Source of the DNA: Euclidia mi
Lineage: Eukaryota > Arthropoda > Insecta > Lepidoptera > Erebidae
DNA length: 64,000 nt
Direction of reading: 5' to 3'
Assembly (NCBI GenBank): GCA_944739405.2
Contig: OX123186.2
Location: 93,103,034-93,167,033 of the forward strand
The translations under genes and the position numbers were made by a program. Below, piece by piece: positions 1-10,704 of this stretch (position 1 is the first letter of the stretch; each line of letters starts with the position of its first letter). Below the pieces are notes generated by a model, which saw only the letters and a program-made list of their open reading frames with translations, had not been told where the DNA came from and did not search any database.

Positions 1-391
1 AGAATTAATAACGAACACAATCATTAAATTTATGTTAACCTTTGCCTTGAAATACATATTTCTTATAAAATATGTCTTTTATTTCCTACTTTTAATTTTT
101 TTGCGAATTGTACATAATAATTTGTCTTTAAAACGGGTTGTAATCGCTGAAATTCCGTTCTATTTTGTCGTTGGCGTTTCAGCCGAGTAACACGAGCTGC
201 TGATATTTGATGGTTGACAGAAGAAGCATACAGCAGCCGCACACTTAATATCTCACACTGATTGGTCAGATATAAGCCTTAATTTAAAAAATCCTAGAAA
301 TATTAATTTGTAATATTTAATTTCAATTTTCGTAAACCTCAAACCACAGCATCAACGCGGTCAAATTACTAAACAGATATTTGTTCAACAG

Positions 392-582
392 AACCTACCT
401 TTTCGAATACAAGACACGGATCATTGTTACTAAATATGAACAACAATAGGTATAACCTCAAACGGATTACTGGTGAAAGAAGGTATTGGATCTGCAACAA
501 GGCCTGGCGCGGTTGTAAAGCCTCCGTGGTCACCATGGGTCGGATCATCATCAAAACAAATAATATACATATTCACCAATAA
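392..582 (+). CDS. mod(mdg4): E1: alternative 3' exon with FLYWCH zinc finger
   Basis: Terminal exon encoding one FLYWCH finger, a Cys2His2-type protein-interaction module of mod(mdg4)-type BTB chromatin proteins. It opens after CAG 389-391 with two bases of a split codon. The frame runs P-T-F-S, an N-N-N-R-Y-N block, Y-W-I-C, six residues, Cys, and H-I-H two residues before TAA 580-582. All four ligands are present. A second AG at 375-376 lies 15 nt upstream in the same phase, so an alternative start adding five residues is possible. The upstream tract is a weak pyrimidine run. No AATAAA is seen within 100 nt. Confidence 0.8.
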
Positions 583-746
583 GTGTTTCACATACATCCT
601 CAATTCTGATGTTGTACATTGCTAGCTGATAGAAGATAAAGAAAGTTTCATGTTCTATTGAATGTATTGTATCATCGACGTACATAAAGAGTTATATTCT
701 GCGAGGTAGCGTTTCAGTAATTTGTTTGTTTGTGGATGTTTTTTAG
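583..746 (+). other. spacer with no recognised feature
   Basis: AT-rich sequence between E1 and the possible relic. I see no ORF, repeat or poly(A) signal of note. Confidence 0.5.
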
Positions 747-882
747 ATTTTGATTTGATTCAGGGATTAACAATATTTTATGACAAATGTCTACTTGCGA
801 CAAGTGATTCTAGAAAAAAATTCGTTATACTTTTTGTGGCCGATTACCTTGCGCATCGTGCAACAAAGACATCTCTGGGTGA
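747..882 (+). pseudogene. possible relic FLYWCH exon (E0)
   Basis: A T-rich tract and TAG end at 746. The two bases that follow complete a codon, the same split phase as the clear FLYWCH exons further right. The first part reads like the start of such an exon (short hydrophobic lead, G-L-T-I-F-Y-D). The reading then has to change frame more than once to reach a Cys-rich stretch ending at TGA 880-882, with no W-x-C and no H-x-H. I read it as a decayed copy, but chance similarity is a real alternative. Confidence 0.3.
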
Positions 883-984
883 CACGTATTTATTTATTTA
901 TTTATTTATACAATTTTATCTTACAATATATCCCGATAAGCGGCAATAGGCTCGCCACCTATTACGTGGGATCAAAACACTAGC

Positions 985-1066
985 GAAAAGTGGGCGTTTT
1001 TTATGCCTCTGCCTACCCTTTCGGGAAACAGGCGTGAGTCTATGTATGTATGTATGTATCTTACAA
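985..1066 (+). repeat. LINE 3' tail fragment ending in TATG repeats
   Basis: Carries the block CTGCCTACC..TTCGGGAAACAGGCGTGAGTC followed by short TATG repeats. The same block recurs near 23805 and 27935 (plus) and near 49950 and 61755 (minus). At 27935 it directly follows a reverse-transcriptase C-terminus, so it is the 3' end of a non-LTR family. The sequence before it (about 925-985) matches the minus-strand copy near 50000-50060. Confidence 0.75.
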
Positions 1067-1153
1067 GCTAACAGATGTAAAATCCAAAACGCTTACAAGA
1101 CTAGTTTTTTAACAATTTAGATACTAAGTTACTCATGCTCATCGTTATACATA

Positions 1154-1491
1154 CAATATTTTTATAAGATAATTGTCCAAGTCTGTAAATAATAATGTAC
1201 AATAAATAACAATGATAAATTATTAATATGTAGAAGAAAATGTCAGTTATTATCAATTTAAAATTTAAAAAAAGAAGTAATCATTATAATATGTCAGTTT
1301 AAAAGTATTGAATATGAATACAATATTTTTTATAAGATAATTATGTCCAAGTCAGTAAATAATAATGTACATTATATTACAATGATAAATTATTAATATT
1401 TAGAATAAAATGTCAGTAAATATCAATTTAAAATATATAAAAAAGAAGTAATGATTATAATATGTCAGTTTAAAAGTATTGAATATGAATA
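1154..1491. repeat. two-copy tandem repeat, period about 167 bp
   Basis: Copy 1 starts at 1154 and copy 2 at 1321. Both begin CAATATTTTT and end GTATTGAATATGAATA, with a few substitutions and small indels. It lies just past the stop of the minus-strand LINE ORF, so it is probably duplicated 3'-UTR of that element. Confidence 0.8.
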
Positions 1492-1521
1492 ATTATTTTG
1501 ATTTATTATTATGTCTTAAGC

Positions 1522-2218
1522 CTATTGTATGTCATTTAAAATTGTATGAAATTTATTAATTAGTTGTGCTAATCCATCGGCAAATAAATCTAGTTCGTTG
1601 TGCTGAGCAAGTATGTCCCCGATAATGCGGAGTGCGCGGTTGGTGGGCGCGTGTCGGCCGCGCTCGGTGCGCGCGGCGGGCCGCTCCAGCAGCCGTGGGC
1701 GTCGGCGCGGCGCGACTTGACCCGCTGAATCCATTGATATGTTCCCAGGGACCAAAATACCCACTTGCGACAGTATTTGGGGACTATCAATTCTATTACG
1801 AATTATCAACAAATATTGCGTGACTTGAGACATAGCCCTCCTAAATCTCAATGTTTCCATGTCCACCATACCTGAGACGAATAAAGAAGGGTATAGGTAG
1901 GGATAGTATCCGTACTGTTTCTTGTATATCCATCGAGCAAATTTACGTTGGATTTTCTCGATCATAAGAGCATATTTTTCCTCATAAGGATTCCAAATAG
2001 TATCACCATACTCGAGTTTACAGCGCACATAAGCATTATACAATAGTTTTGCAACCCCTATATTATCGAACTGTGACGCAGTCCTCATGACAAACCCTAA
2101 CGTTTTTTGTGCTGTTTTGCAAATTTTGGTAGTGTGCGTGTGGAAGTCTAATTTGCGATCCAATACTAATCCTAAGTCCCTAATCTCATTAACTCTATCA
2201 AAAGGAGCGTTCGTCAAC
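1522..2218 (-). pseudogene. C-terminal part of Jockey/CR1-type LINE reverse transcriptase
   Basis: Minus-strand ORF giving the thumb and C-terminal region of a non-LTR reverse transcriptase (L-G-L-V-L-D, K-L-E-Y-G). It continues, without losing frame, the RT that ends near 9167: the two parts are separated only by the gypsy insertion and its CAAC duplication. The part around 1630-1720 is strikingly GC-rich and Arg/Pro/Ala-rich. Stop is at 1522-1524. It belongs to the same decayed element as the segments at 9167-11580. Confidence 0.8.
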
Positions 2219-2606
2219 TGTCGCACGGGTGATCGATCTTCACGGGATAGCCGGGATCGATCACTCGCCGAGCAATAAAAAGAGATGCTTAGGTTGTCTT
2301 ACGGGAAATAAATAAAAATATCACCAGGACAGATTAAACTCGCGTTATATTCCAGATTCACAATTTTGATTAATAAAAGAACCGACACTAGGGGTTAACC
2401 GGCTAGATAGTTATCCAGGGCGTAGGTCGTAAGTTAACACTCCACAGGTCCACGGATGGATACTCAGCTTTCACGTGTCCCAGCAGAAGAAAAAGCCAGC
2501 CAACCACGTGTGTCGCCGGTATATATGTCGTCGGCAAGCGGGTGAGGGTCCCCACTCCAGTGCGTCGTCGTAGTGGGGCTCGCAAGCGCGGAGGCACGAC
2601 GTCACA
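2219..2606 (-). repeat. gypsy 3' LTR
   Basis: 388 bp, TGT..ACA, nearly identical to 8775-9162. A visible difference is GATCGATCTTCACG here against GATCGATTTTCACG in the other copy. Confidence 0.93.
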
Positions 2607-2618
2607 CACCCCCCCCGT
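2607..2618 (-). other. polypurine tract of the gypsy element
   Basis: Minus-strand run of G residues (plus-strand CACCCCCCCC) directly next to the 3' LTR, the place where plus-strand DNA synthesis is primed in LTR elements. Confidence 0.7.
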
Positions 2619-3752
2619 TAGGCCGGGATTTTCCCTAAGGAAAATTCCCTAGCCCAACGGGCGTAGCAGCCCTGAAGATACTCCCTGGAATTAGAGAAAA
2701 CAGGGGCATGAGTACCTTGAACAAGTGACAACCCTATACGCTAATTAGTATACCTAAATAATAATGACCCACGCTTGCATTCTTCACGCGTACAACGGCA
2801 GTCTGACTTGAACATAAACATTTATCATTCATAATTCATCACACATACCTACAAGTAAATGCCAAGGCCAGTGTAATGGCCCAATAGCAAAGATAACAAT
2901 CTATGGAGAAGCGCTTAGGGTAATTATTAGGTAATAATGGTTTGTAGATATAAGAACTTGATCTAGCCCTACGACTTAAAAATCTTGGGTTCGGCCTTTG
3001 CCACTAGATAAGTAAACTTTTTGAATATAGTTAGGTGTAACAACAAATTTTTCGTAACGATGAACAAAAGTAATATAAGCCTCAGACACGACCGGACCGC
3101 TCAATGTCAAAGGAAAGAATTTAATGAATATTTTGCTCTAATTAATACTACAACACGACCAGTAAACACCTTTTGAATGTAAACAATGGTGAATCATTAG
3201 TTAGGCATTTATTTATCGGCGCGTCGCTGAGTGAACGCGCGTGCATCATAACGACAACTAGGTAGGTACGATTCGACTATTCCGAGCTCGCGACGCACGG
3301 TTAATTACTCTGAATGTTTATAAAGTACCTATAATAACAATTGATTATGGAATTTATACAGAATTAAGAATAACAACAGAACTTCAGAACAAGGCACAGC
3401 GAAAAACAACACGCCAATCAATATGCATTTATAGAAAATACACATGCGAGAATCGAACACTAGACCGATCCTACAACGACTTTTTAACCATTGAGCCATA
3501 ACTGATAGTTAGATAAACAACAGATTCTTTGTAACAATATTACATGTAATAAACTTTGTTACCATTTATAACTGAAACATTTATTCATTTTATGTTAGCC
3601 TGTTTACATAAATCATTAACACAACACAATACATTATCTTGTGGGCTTCGACTCGAAAACATAAGAACCATTGTTGGCCTTCACAAATGATTATGTAGGT
3701 AATTATAACTTAGTGTAGATATGCGTCTTACATTGTTGTGTTTATGCTTTTA
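2619..3752 (-). other. gypsy 3' non-coding region
   Basis: About 1.1 kb between the pol stop and the polypurine tract. I see no long ORF and no env-like sequence. It is AT-rich and internal to the element. Confidence 0.6.
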
Positions 3753-6700
3753 TTATTCTTTGTAATTAATCAACTTTAGATCTTTGATGTGCCATTCTCC
3801 TAAAGGTTTACCGGCCATGTCGTTAAGTTTGTATACTAGAGGTGACTTTTTTGAGGCAATCTTACATTTAATAAATTTAGGCGCCAATTTCTTGCTAAAG
3901 TATTTATCCTTGTCACTAAGTAGAAACGTTCTGCGCCAAACTATATCACCGACATTGAATTCTGCCGGTTTACGGCGAAGATTATAAGATGAACAATTTC
4001 GTTGGTGGGCCGACAACAGAGCTGAATGTACCTTCTCGAAAATAGAGGATAAGCAGCCTAAAGTTTCGGCATAGCCGTCCCGTGGTTCGAGCACCATATT
4101 GGAATTAAATTCCTTGTCAATATACTGAGAACCACATGTTATGACCTCCCTACCAAAAACAAGGAAATTAGGAGAATAACCAGTAACCTCACTAACTGCG
4201 CAGTTAAGGGCGAACTGAACCTTAGTGATTAAAGTGTCCCAGATTCGATGATCAGATTCTATGAAAGTTGAAATAGCTGTAATAATGGTTTTGTTGTAGC
4301 GTTCAACTGAGTTAACGTGGGGAGTATACAACGGTGTAAAATGCAAATTTGGAATTTTATATTTTGACAACATACTTTTAAAGGTTGCGCTAATAAATTG
4401 TTTACCGTTATCCAAAACAATAGTAGATGGAATTCCATGCACCAAAAATACATTTTCCTCGAGAATTTTTGTTATCACTTCTGCAGTTGCCCGTTTAATG
4501 GGGAAAAGCAAACAATATTTAGAGAAACAACAACTGACCACAAATATAAAAGTGTTTTGTTTTCTGCTGGGGGGCAATGGACCAATCAAATCAATACTAA
4601 TCGTCTGAAAGGGCTTTTGACATGATTTGGGTTTTCCCATTAGACCTAAATTTGGGTGGTTTTGGTGTTTATGGGTGATACAAGGTTCACATGAACTGAC
4701 GAACTTGACAACATCGGAGTACATACCAGGCCAAAAGTAATTAAGTGCAAGACGTTTGTATGTCTTAAAGATACCCAGATGTCCAGCAGTGGGCGAAGAA
4801 TGATTCTCCCTTAGAATGTCAGTTCTTTGGTCAGACGGAATAACCTCTTTCCATTGAAATTCTCTAGTGAGAGGGTTTAATGTTTTTTTAAAACAATACA
4901 ATTTATTGTTTATTACTTGATAGTTAACAAAGGAAGTCGGAGAACTTAAACAGCCTTTATAGATATTTAAATACCAAGGATCATTAGTAGAAACTGGTAA
5001 ATTCTGATTAGGATTAATATCTATATTTATATCATTAGCAATAGCAGAAACGGGTAAAGAGCGAGACAGAAAATCAGGTAAAACGTTATCGGAACCCCGA
5101 CGATGACGTATTTCGAAATTATAGGAAGATAAGCGAACTCCCCATCTGGCTAACCGGCCAGTAGGGTTATTCAAGGTCAAGAACCATTTCAAAGCAGCGT
5201 GATCAGTGTAAACAATAAACTTTTTACCATTTTCAACATAACAACGCCAGTGTTCTATAGCAGATAGAACAGCCAGGGCCTCTCGCTCAGTGGCACTGTA
5301 ATTTTTTTCTTGCTTACTGAGTGATTTGCTATAGTACGCTATGACTCTTTCCTCACCATTTAACCTTTGACAGAGGATCGCGCCAAGACCAAAATCGCTA
5401 GCATCTGAGTGTATTTCAAACGGTTGCGAGTAGTCAGGACAAGCCAACACCGAGGAGGAAATCAAACAATTCTTTAGGTTATTAAACGCCTCATTAGCCT
5501 CTGTCGTCCAGCAGAATGGAGGTGCGTTTTTACTTTGAGATGTTAACTTATTTAAGGGTGCAGCAATAGAGCTAAAATTCGGTATAAAACGCCTGTACCA
5601 CGAGGCTGCGCCTAAAAATCGACGTACTTCTTTTCTATTAGAAGGAGTGGGATAATTTTTCATTGAATTAACTTTATCCGGATCGGGATGCAATCCACTA
5701 GAGTCGACAACATAGCCTAAATATTTTAGTTTATCTCTAAAAAATTGACATTTTTCGAGATTAATTGTTAAATTAGCGCTTTTTAGTTTATCAAGAATGC
5801 GTAATAAAAGAGTAATATGCTCGCTGAAGCTGGACGTGATACAGATTATGTCATCGATAAAACAGAAAACCTTATTTTCAAATTCTGGGCCATAAAATAA
5901 AATATCAACTAATCGTTGTTGAGTAGCTGGCGCATTCGTAAGACCGAAAGGCATTCTTTTGAATTGAAATGTGCCACGCGTGGGAATATAAAAGGCTGTT
6001 TTGCAACGGTCCTCTTCTTTAATTAATGTTTGCCAAAAAGATTTAGACAGGTCTAAACTAGACAAGTATTTAGCATCTCTCAGATTATCTAAAATTTCCG
6101 AAATATAAGGCAAGCTATAAGCATCTTTTTTTGTAACGGAATTTAATTTTCGACTGTCCAAACAGAAACGCAGTTCACCATTCTTCTTTGGTGTCAAAAT
6201 GACCGGATTTGACCACGGGCTTTCTGATCGTTCAACAACATCCTCTGAGAGCATGTCGTCAAGATGCTTTATTAATATTCTTTGTTTATCGGGAGACATG
6301 CGATAAAATCTTTGCCGAATAGGGGGACAATCACCTGTATCAATTGAATGAGAAATAATATTTGTGCAACCGAGACCCCGCTTCTCGTATGAAATATCGG
6401 TAAATTTAGAAATAATGTTGTCAGCGGTAGCTCTCTGGTCGACTGTAAGATGATCATAAGAAACAAGATGTGTAGGGGGAACTGCCTGCAATTCCATTAC
6501 TTGAGCGTCAGACTTGTTCACAATCAAAACAGACTCCAATTTGTTAGGAAATAGGCCAAAGCTTCGCCAAAAATCCATGCCAAGGATAAGGGAATTTTGA
6601 ATCCCAGGTACAACATGAACTTCTAAGTTAATCAATTTATCCTGAAACTCGAAGGGAAGAAACACTGATCCCAAGGACTCAAATCGTTCACCGCCTGCTG

Positions 6701-6986
6701 TTATTAACCTTAAAGGTTTCGATTTATCCAAAACATTGTCTTTCAAAAATAAGTTATGCAAATTATTACCTAAAATTGTAACGCAAGATCCAGAATCTAA
6801 AAGACCTGTGGTAGGTATTCCGTTTAATTTTAGAGTAACGTAAGGTAAATATTCTACTTTAGAATTACGGATTGAGGAAATATGATAGCTATTAAAGAAT
6901 TTTTTTAAAAAGTCTAACCAATTATTCCACTCTGTTTTATTACAATTAGTTGTATAATTTGATTTTCCACAATCCTTATTAACTAG
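3753..6986 (-). CDS. pol: gypsy Pol polyprotein (protease, RT, RNase H, integrase)
   Basis: Expressed in the -1 frame relative to gag and open from the slippery site to the stop at 3753-3755, about 1077 codons. In order: aspartic protease motif L-L-D-S-G-S near 6790-6810; reverse transcriptase with R-M-P-F-G-L-T-N-A-P and the catalytic box F-I-D-D; RNase H beginning near F-E-I-H-S-D-A-S; integrase with an HHCC finger (H..H..C-E-P-C) and a D,D-35-E type core including V-L-D-N-G and S-V-E-R-Y-N. Gene order RT, RNase H, integrase is the gypsy (Ty3) order. No internal stop is seen, so the polyprotein may be functional. Confidence 0.92.
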   Translation of the reverse strand, partial: LVNKDCGKSNYTTNCNKTEWNNWLDFLKKFFNSYHISSIRNSKVEYLPYVTLKLNGIPTTGLLDSGSCVTILGNNLHNLFLKDNVLDKSKPLRLITAGGERFESLGSVFLPFEFQDKLINLEVHVVPGIQNSLILGMDFWRSFGLFPNKLESVLIVNKSDAQVMELQAVPPTHLVSYDHLTVDQRATADNIISKFTDISYEKRGLGCTNIISHSIDTGDCPPIRQRFYRMSPDKQRILIKHLDDMLSEDVVERSESPWSNPVILTPKKNGELRFCLDSRKLNSVTKKDAYSLPYISEILDNLRDAKYLSSLDLSKSFWQTLIKEEDRCKTAFYIPTRGTFQFKRMPFGLTNAPATQQRLVDILFYGPEFENKVFCFIDDIICITSSFSEHITLLLRILDKLKSANLTINLEKCQFFRDKLKYLGYVVDSSGLHPDPDKVNSMKNYPTPSNRKEVRRFLGAASWYRRFIPNFSSIAAPLNKLTSQSKNAPPFCWTTEANEAFNNLKNCLISSSVLACPDYSQPFEIHSDASDFGLGAILCQRLNGEERVIAYYSKSLSKQEKNYSATEREALAVLSAIEHWRCYVENGKKFIVYTDHAALKWFLTLNNPTGRLARWGVRLSSYNFEIRHRRGSDNVLPDFLSRSLPVSAIANDINIDINPNQNLPVSTNDPWYLNIYKGCLSSPTSFVNYQVINNKLYCFKKTLNPLTREFQWKEVIPSDQRTDILRENHSSPTAGHLGIFKTYKRLALNYFWPGMYSDVVKFVSSCEPCITHKHQNHPNLGLMGKPKSCQKPFQTISIDLIGPLPPSRKQNTFIFVVSCCFSKYCLLFPIKRATAEVITKILEENVFLVHGIPSTIVLDNGKQFISATFKSMLSKYKIPNLHFTPLYTPHVNSVERYNKTIITAISTFIESDHRIWDTLITKVQFALNCAVSEVTGYSPNFLVFGREVITCGSQYIDKEFNSNMVLEPRDGYAETLGCLSSIFEKVHSALLSAHQRNCSSYNLRRKPAEFNVGDIVWRRTFLLSDKDKYFSKKLAPKFIKCKIASKKSPLVYKLNDMAGKPLGEWHIKDLKLINYKE

Positions 6987-8278
6987 TTTTTTGAAACTGT
7001 AGGGGTCGACTTAGATTTACAATTGGGGCAGTCTGACACCTTGAAACCCTTTGTGCCGCACTTAAAACAGATTAGGTAGTGTGGCTGACGGCAATTACGT
7101 AATGAGTGCGAATTGCATCTACAACGCACGCAAAAAGTTTTATTTATATTAGAAGTACTCGATACGGCGTTGACTTGTGGCACAGACTTGTATCTCGATG
7201 TATCGGCGACAGAGTTATATTTATTGAAGTTATTATGATTGTAAACATTTTTGTTTGAAGAAAAATTAGAAAACGGATAATTATACGCTAGATCGGGTGC
7301 TACAGTATTCTTTGAAACTTTAGGGGGTTCGGAAAATTGCTTACTGCGACTTTGGTAATTTTCGAAAAGACGACAAACTTCGACCAGACTATCAACGTCA
7401 ACAACCTTTGCAGTGAGCAGACAATTAGTGTAACAAGGTCTAATATTATTTAGTAAAATTTCTAGCTTCTCCGAATCAGCGATAGGAGAACTAAGTCGCG
7501 AAAACAGACCGTGCATTTTTGCCACGTAAATAGTTATTGATTCGTTCTCGCCTTGTGAGCGCTGACGAATCTCCGTCATAAGACGGTAATCGTAGTTATG
7601 CGGACTAAAATCTCGTTTTAAAAGTTCGCAAAGTTCTAACCAAGTCTTTACGTTATTTTTAACAGAACGATACCAAACTAATGCGTCACCCGAAAATATT
7701 TCAAAAGCGAAAGACAACATCTTGTCATGTGGAATAGATCTACAGGACATAAATTCATCAATTTTTTCAATAAAAGATCTTACACATGATTTACCGTTAA
7801 ATTTGAATTTACCTAATTCCGAGAAAAGCTTACGGTCGTAATTATAGGAAGTGTTTCCCTCTGCCACTGAGCAATCTGACCGCGAACTACGACGCGTGAT
7901 TAATTGTAATTTCGCATATAAGTCATTAAATTTATTCCACACAGACTCAATTTTTTTAATATCAAGACTGCCGGTATCCACCCTATTCAGTCGATGAAAA
8001 CAATGGTGAAGCACGGTTTCGACCTTCTGTTGAAGCTCGGAGGTATAGTTTGCTTCCAACATAGATAAGTGTCTATTTGATCTAAATAACGACTTTTCCA
8101 CTTCAGCCACATCCTCCTCTGGTGGGAAGGGTGAAGATAATATATCCTCCGAGGGAATTTTAACTGAAAGTTTAGCGATTTGTTTGCGGGGATCGTCAGG
8201 CTTTGAAACGCCGCGTATTGTGGTCTCATATTCTAATCCCGCTTTAGTTAATAATGAGAAATTTATAATGTAAGCCAT
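6983..8278 (-). CDS. gag: gypsy Gag polyprotein
   Basis: 431 residues from ATG at 8276-8278 to TAG at 6983-6985. The middle has a retrotransposon-gag capsid region (F-S-G-D-A-L-V-W-Y near residues 190-205). The C-terminal 60 residues are Cys-rich, with a C-x2-C run and a second F-K-C-G..C-P-N-C knuckle, as in nucleocapsids. Gag packages element RNA. It is separated from the 5' LTR by about 0.5 kb of leader and read first from the element promoter. Confidence 0.88.
   Translation of the reverse strand: MAYIINFSLLTKAGLEYETTIRGVSKPDDPRKQIAKLSVKIPSEDILSSPFPPEEDVAEVEKSLFRSNRHLSMLEANYTSELQQKVETVLHHCFHRLNRVDTGSLDIKKIESVWNKFNDLYAKLQLITRRSSRSDCSVAEGNTSYNYDRKLFSELGKFKFNGKSCVRSFIEKIDEFMSCRSIPHDKMLSFAFEIFSGDALVWYRSVKNNVKTWLELCELLKRDFSPHNYDYRLMTEIRQRSQGENESITIYVAKMHGLFSRLSSPIADSEKLEILLNNIRPCYTNCLLTAKVVDVDSLVEVCRLFENYQSRSKQFSEPPKVSKNTVAPDLAYNYPFSNFSSNKNVYNHNNFNKYNSVADTSRYKSVPQVNAVSSTSNINKTFCVRCRCNSHSLRNCRQPHYLICFKCGTKGFKVSDCPNCKSKSTPTVSKN
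6986..6992 (-). promoter_or_regulatory. gag-pol -1 ribosomal frameshift site
   Basis: On the minus strand the last gag codons read TCA AAA AAC TAG, giving the heptamer A AAA AAC in the correct register directly before the gag stop (6983-6985). A -1 slip continues into pol as CTA GTT AAT, open through the protease. This is the classic X XXY YYZ arrangement. A downstream stem-loop or pseudoknot was not worked out. Confidence 0.85.
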
Positions 8279-8774
8279 TATTACAAAACAATAATAGAAA
8301 ATCTAAGTATTTACGCCGGTACTAGAAAAAAAATTAAATATCGCCAGAAAATCGAATACCGTGCTAAAAAAGCTGAAATACACTAAATTATACAATGGTG
8401 TGATGATTGGTAAAGGATTAAGAAAAATTACTTAAAGGTCACTCAAAGGTTGAATCACAATATTTTTTTCGCGAACACGAGGCACGTAGTTCAACGGCAA
8501 AGCGGTTAGAACCGGTTGGCGGCTGGGCACGCTGCCCGCAGTGAAACGTGATTTTAGACCGACGTTAATTAAATCACCGTTATGTTATTTACACAGTTAA
8601 ATTGCTTATGGCCAACCAAAATAGATAGAAACTGTACCTGTACGCAATTCACCACACCAGAATATATGCACACACAGGAGAAAAATATACAAGAGAAAAA
8701 GAAATTATTTCACTCACCTGTAAAGTGCCAACTTACGTTTTAAAAATATATTTAAAAATTCTATTGGGCGCCAA
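8279..8774 (-). other. gypsy 5' leader
   Basis: About 0.5 kb between the 5' LTR and the gag start, with the primer-binding site at its LTR end and no long ORF. Confidence 0.6.
8764..8773 (-). other. primer-binding site (tRNA-Lys type)
   Basis: Minus-strand TGGCGCCCAA begins one base inside the 5' LTR. It matches the TGGCGCCCAA start of tRNA-Lys binding sites used by many insect gypsy elements. The match weakens after ten bases. Confidence 0.7.
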
Positions 8775-9162
8775 TGTCGCACGGGTGATCGATTTTCACG
8801 GGATAGCCGGGATCGATCACTCGCCGAGCAATAAAAAGAGATGCTTAGGTTGCCTTACGGGAAATAAATAAAAATATCACCAGGACAGATTAAACTCGCG
8901 TTATATTCCAGATTCACAATTTTGATTAATAAAAGAACCGACACTAGGGGTTAACCGGCTAGATAGTTATCCAGGGCGTAGGTCGTAAGTTAACACTCCA
9001 CAGGTCCACGGATGGATACTCAGCTTTCACGTGTCCCAGCAGAAGAAAAAGCCAGCCAACCACGTGTGTCGCCGGTATATATGTCGTCGGCAAGCGGGTG
9101 AGGGTCCCCACTCCAGTGCGTCGTCGTAGTGGGGCTCGCAAGCGCGGAGGCACGACGTCACA
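8775..9162 (-). repeat. gypsy 5' LTR
   Basis: 388 bp, TGT..ACA, followed on the plus strand by the target duplicate CAAC (9163-9166). It should carry the element promoter. A TATATA stretch near 9077-9083 was noted but not assigned. Confidence 0.93.
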
Positions 9163-9166
9163 CAAC

Positions 9167-10704
9167 TTATAATTAATTATCGTGGGCTGTGATTTCCGTG
9201 AAAACGTTATTATTTTACATTTGAGATTTTTGAATGGGAGATGGTTGTCTCGACTCCAAGTGGACACCGCATCAATATCTCTCTGTAATGCCACCGAGTC
9301 AGCCTCTGTTTCGACACCGAGACTTAGTTTTAGATCGTCTGCATATAGGAGACACTCAGAGGTCAAAACAACTTCCGGTAAATCATTAATAAATATAATG
9401 AATAACAGACGTCCCAACGTACTACCCTAACTCACTCCTGACCTTGTAAAGTAATCTCTAGAATCGTATCCACTAAGCCGTACATATTGACGACGATTAT
9501 TTAGGTAGCAGGAAAAAAACTTGAGGAGCTTTGGTGCGAATCCACTAATCGCCAATTTCTCTAGCAGTATATCATTATCCACCAAATCGAAGGCCTTTTT
9601 GAAGGCGAAGTAGGCCGCATCGACCTGCTTACGCCTATCCATCTGTGAGTAGACATAGTCTACATGCGCGACCAAGTTGGTGGTGGTGGAGCGAGCGCTG
9701 CGAAACCCATGCTGACTATTATGTAGTTGGTGACCGATTTGGCTATTAATGCGATCACTTAGAATTGCCTCAAAAATCTTAGCAAAGACTGATAGGACAG
9801 CAATAGGTCTAAAAGAAGAAACGTTCGTGTCTCTCTCTCCTTTAGGAACGGGAGTGACCCTGGACAACTTCCAGCATTCAGGATATCTTGATTGGGTTAG
9901 TGACAGATTGTAAAGGTACAGTAGAGGCCCCCCAAGAACTGATATACAGTCCTTAGCTAGAAATACAGGAATGCCATCAGGTCCACCAGATGATCGCGGC
10001 TTGAGTCGCCGCTCTGCCTTTCTCAAATCGATCTCATCAACTGCTTCTATCGAAACGAAGGTTGCATCTCGATAATTATGTGCAGCTACAGCAGCCAAAT
10101 CCGGGTTCAACGTAGGTTTATCTGCATGAAATATGGATGCAAAATATGTGGCAAAAGCATCAGCGGCTGCTTGATCCTTCACTTCAGTCTTTTCATATAT
10201 GTATGTATCTAAATACCTTATATCTTTTTTCTTCTCTTTCACATACTTCCAAAATTGCACTGGATCATCAATTATATTTTTTTGAAGTTCTGTCATATAT
10301 CTGCGATATTCATAACCAATCAACTTTTTCACTCTGTCCCTATAATATACAAACATTGCTTTTTTGAATTCTTTACCCTCTTTTTTAAGTCTCTTATGAT
10401 GGTAGTGCTTATTTTGTATATTTTTTATTATTTCTACGGTGTACCATTTCGGATATACATATCGCGGAATATACGTCATTTGTTTTTTAGGGGGTACAAA
10501 CAGGCTTATGCTTTCATAAAACTTATCGTAAACGACTGAACAGCACTGTTGATATCTCTTATAGTTGACAAGTGGGACCAGTCTGTTGCGATCAATGTCT
10601 GATATAAGCCCTGCAAATCCGCCTTGCGCCAGTTCCAATCTAGTTTGGTTTTCAAGCGAGGCGTCACTTGTTGCGGAGATGACGCCATAGATATCCCAAT
10701 GCAT
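9167..10704 (-). pseudogene. Jockey/CR1-type LINE reverse transcriptase, broken
   Basis: Non-LTR reverse transcriptase on the minus strand. RT blocks include S-G-G-P-D-G-I-P, S-S-F-R-P-I-A, F-K-K-A-F-D and, after an in-frame TAG at about 9427, F-I-N-D-L-P and the catalytic L-Y-A-D-D. That TAG sits where relatives have Q in G-V-S-Q-G-S. A frameshift near 10510 separates it from the endonuclease, and the gypsy element cuts it at 9166. The original product would copy element RNA at the target site; this copy cannot. Confidence 0.85.

Larger units (their letters stand above)
2219..9162 (-). mobile_element. gypsy-type LTR retrotransposon inserted in a LINE
   Basis: Complete minus-strand LTR element of 6944 bp: two 388-bp LTRs starting TGT and ending ACA, target duplication CAAC at 2215-2218 and 9163-9166, primer-binding site, gag, pol in the -1 frame and a polypurine tract. 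No env-like ORF is seen. The LTRs differ at only a couple of visible positions and both ORFs are open, so the insertion is recent. Direct reading of the boundaries makes the call firm; activity is inference. Confidence 0.93.

Noticed and set aside
1154..1491. CRISPR-like or satellite array
   Set aside because: Only two copies of a 167-bp unit without spacers, in a eukaryotic LINE 3' UTR; a simple tandem duplication.
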